Below are positions 5,114 to 5,565 of a stretch of 5,565 bases of DNA, piece by piece. Position 1 is the stretch's first letter; the number at the start of each line of letters is the position of its first letter. Made by a program: the position numbers and the translations under genes. Below the pieces are notes generated by a model, which searched no databases, had not been told where the DNA came from, and saw nothing but the letters and a program-made list of their open reading frames with translations. Source of the DNA: Nitrospira sp. (GTDB lineage: Bacteria > Nitrospirota > Nitrospiria > Nitrospirales > Nitrospiraceae); assembly GCA_025363325.1 (NCBI GenBank), contig JANYEF010000310.1:1-5565 (forward strand), given 5' to 3'.

Positions 5114-5473
5114 AACATTGGAGGTTTTCCGTTCTTGCGGAGCCTTTCGGCAAGTTCAGGACAGGACAGGCCAGCCTCTTGTAGCGAAGTTCAGCCACAT
5201 AAGAATGGGGGGTGGGCAACTGGCTCTGAGGGATTCTTGGGAGTGCTCGTGCCCCCAAATCGATTCTTATCACTCAGTCTTGCCACGACACGGCATCAGA
5301 TAGCGTGACTCCCACTCACACGGCATGCCCCTCTCAGCGTGTAACTACGTACACCTCAGCATACATCAGATATCAAGGGGAGTTGTACAACGCGTTCTTC
5401 GATATCACTTCACCTCTGAGGCCTTCACCAACGAGCGCAGGGATCACGGCTCGAGGATCAATATGAGCTGCTG

Positions 5474-5515
5474 CCGGTTTCAAAGACACCGAGTGAGGTG
5501 TATGAATGAAACCGG
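5474..5515. repeat. 9-bp inverted repeat CCGGTTTCA / TGAAACCGG
   Basis: Perfect arms at 5474-5482 and 5507-5515 enclose 24 bases. The enclosed sequence includes a frame reading KTPSEVYE-stop, reminiscent of transposase C-termini. The repeat could be a regulatory or IS-related site, or chance. Confidence 0.35.
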
Positions 5516-5565
5516 AGGTAGGTCATGGAGCGACGCACGTGTACGCGAGAGTGCAACGTTGAGGC

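Larger units (their letters stand above)
3912..5565. other. 1.65-kb tract without an intact gene
   Basis: No reading frame here has a start, a ribosome site and a recognisable family. The frames that stay open are short, and several are Arg/Ser/Cys-rich in the way of out-of-frame GC-rich DNA. Coding-like blocks broken by stops lie on the minus strand at 4036-4513, and a weak + strand block lies at 4835-5113. Short inverted repeats are listed separately. I see no tRNA, rRNA, CRISPR array or long direct repeat. The tract looks like decayed accessory DNA. Confidence 0.6.

Noticed and set aside
5097..5303. 68-codon + strand frame
   Set aside because: No ribosome site, mixed composition and no motif; this length is expected by chance in this tract.
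5287..5327. ACACGGCAT repeated twice, about 32 bases apart
   Set aside because: Only two short copies with unrelated flanks; not a CRISPR or iteron array.
5423..5509. Frame ending LLPVSKTPSEVYE-stop as a second transposase C-terminus
   Set aside because: The KTPSEVY motif resembles IS3/IS30-type ends, but the upstream residues lack the usual N-x-x-R-P pattern, so the match is too short to call.

Overview
The window carries three intact or edge-truncated genes on the + strand: the 3' part of a single-chain transketolase (1-1149), a small exported mono-heme cytochrome c (2189-2650) and a copper nitrite reductase, NirK (2758-3777). A strong hairpin terminator follows nirK (3880-3916). Moderate-to-high GC, a high-GC third codon position in the transketolase and cytochrome, and a periplasmic cytochrome c next to NirK suggest a Gram-negative chemolithotroph. 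A Nitrospira-like nitrifier is my best guess. This is inference from gene content, not a taxonomic result.

Region by region. 1-1149 is transketolase, running off the left edge. 1150-1745 has no intact gene: it holds hairpins and a coding-like frame broken by several stops. 1746-1953 is the decayed right end of an IS3-type insertion sequence, with the C-terminal transposase motif and an inverted-repeat-like end that contains a perfect TTGACA. 1999-2154 is the broken C-terminal half of a group I truncated hemoglobin (trHbN/GlbN type), missing its 5' half beside the IS end. 2189-3777 is the cytochrome c and nirK pair. From 3912 to the right edge (about 1.65 kb) I see no intact gene, only coding-like blocks on the minus strand broken by stops, a few short inverted repeats and weak fragments.

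How the genes fit together. The cytochrome c is a plausible periplasmic electron donor to NirK, which reduces nitrite to nitric oxide. Truncated hemoglobins of the trHbN group can oxidise NO to nitrate, so the ancestral locus may have been an NO-handling hemoglobin upstream of a nitrite-reducing pair. In this genome the hemoglobin has been lost, apparently through insertion of the IS element and later decay. The IS right end may now supply a -35 box upstream of the nir genes. Transketolase is housekeeping pentose-phosphate or carbon-fixation metabolism and is probably unrelated. I did not find a clearly new multi-gene system. The most interesting items are the hemoglobin remnant with its IS scar, the lengthened type 1 copper loop of NirK, and the decayed tract downstream.
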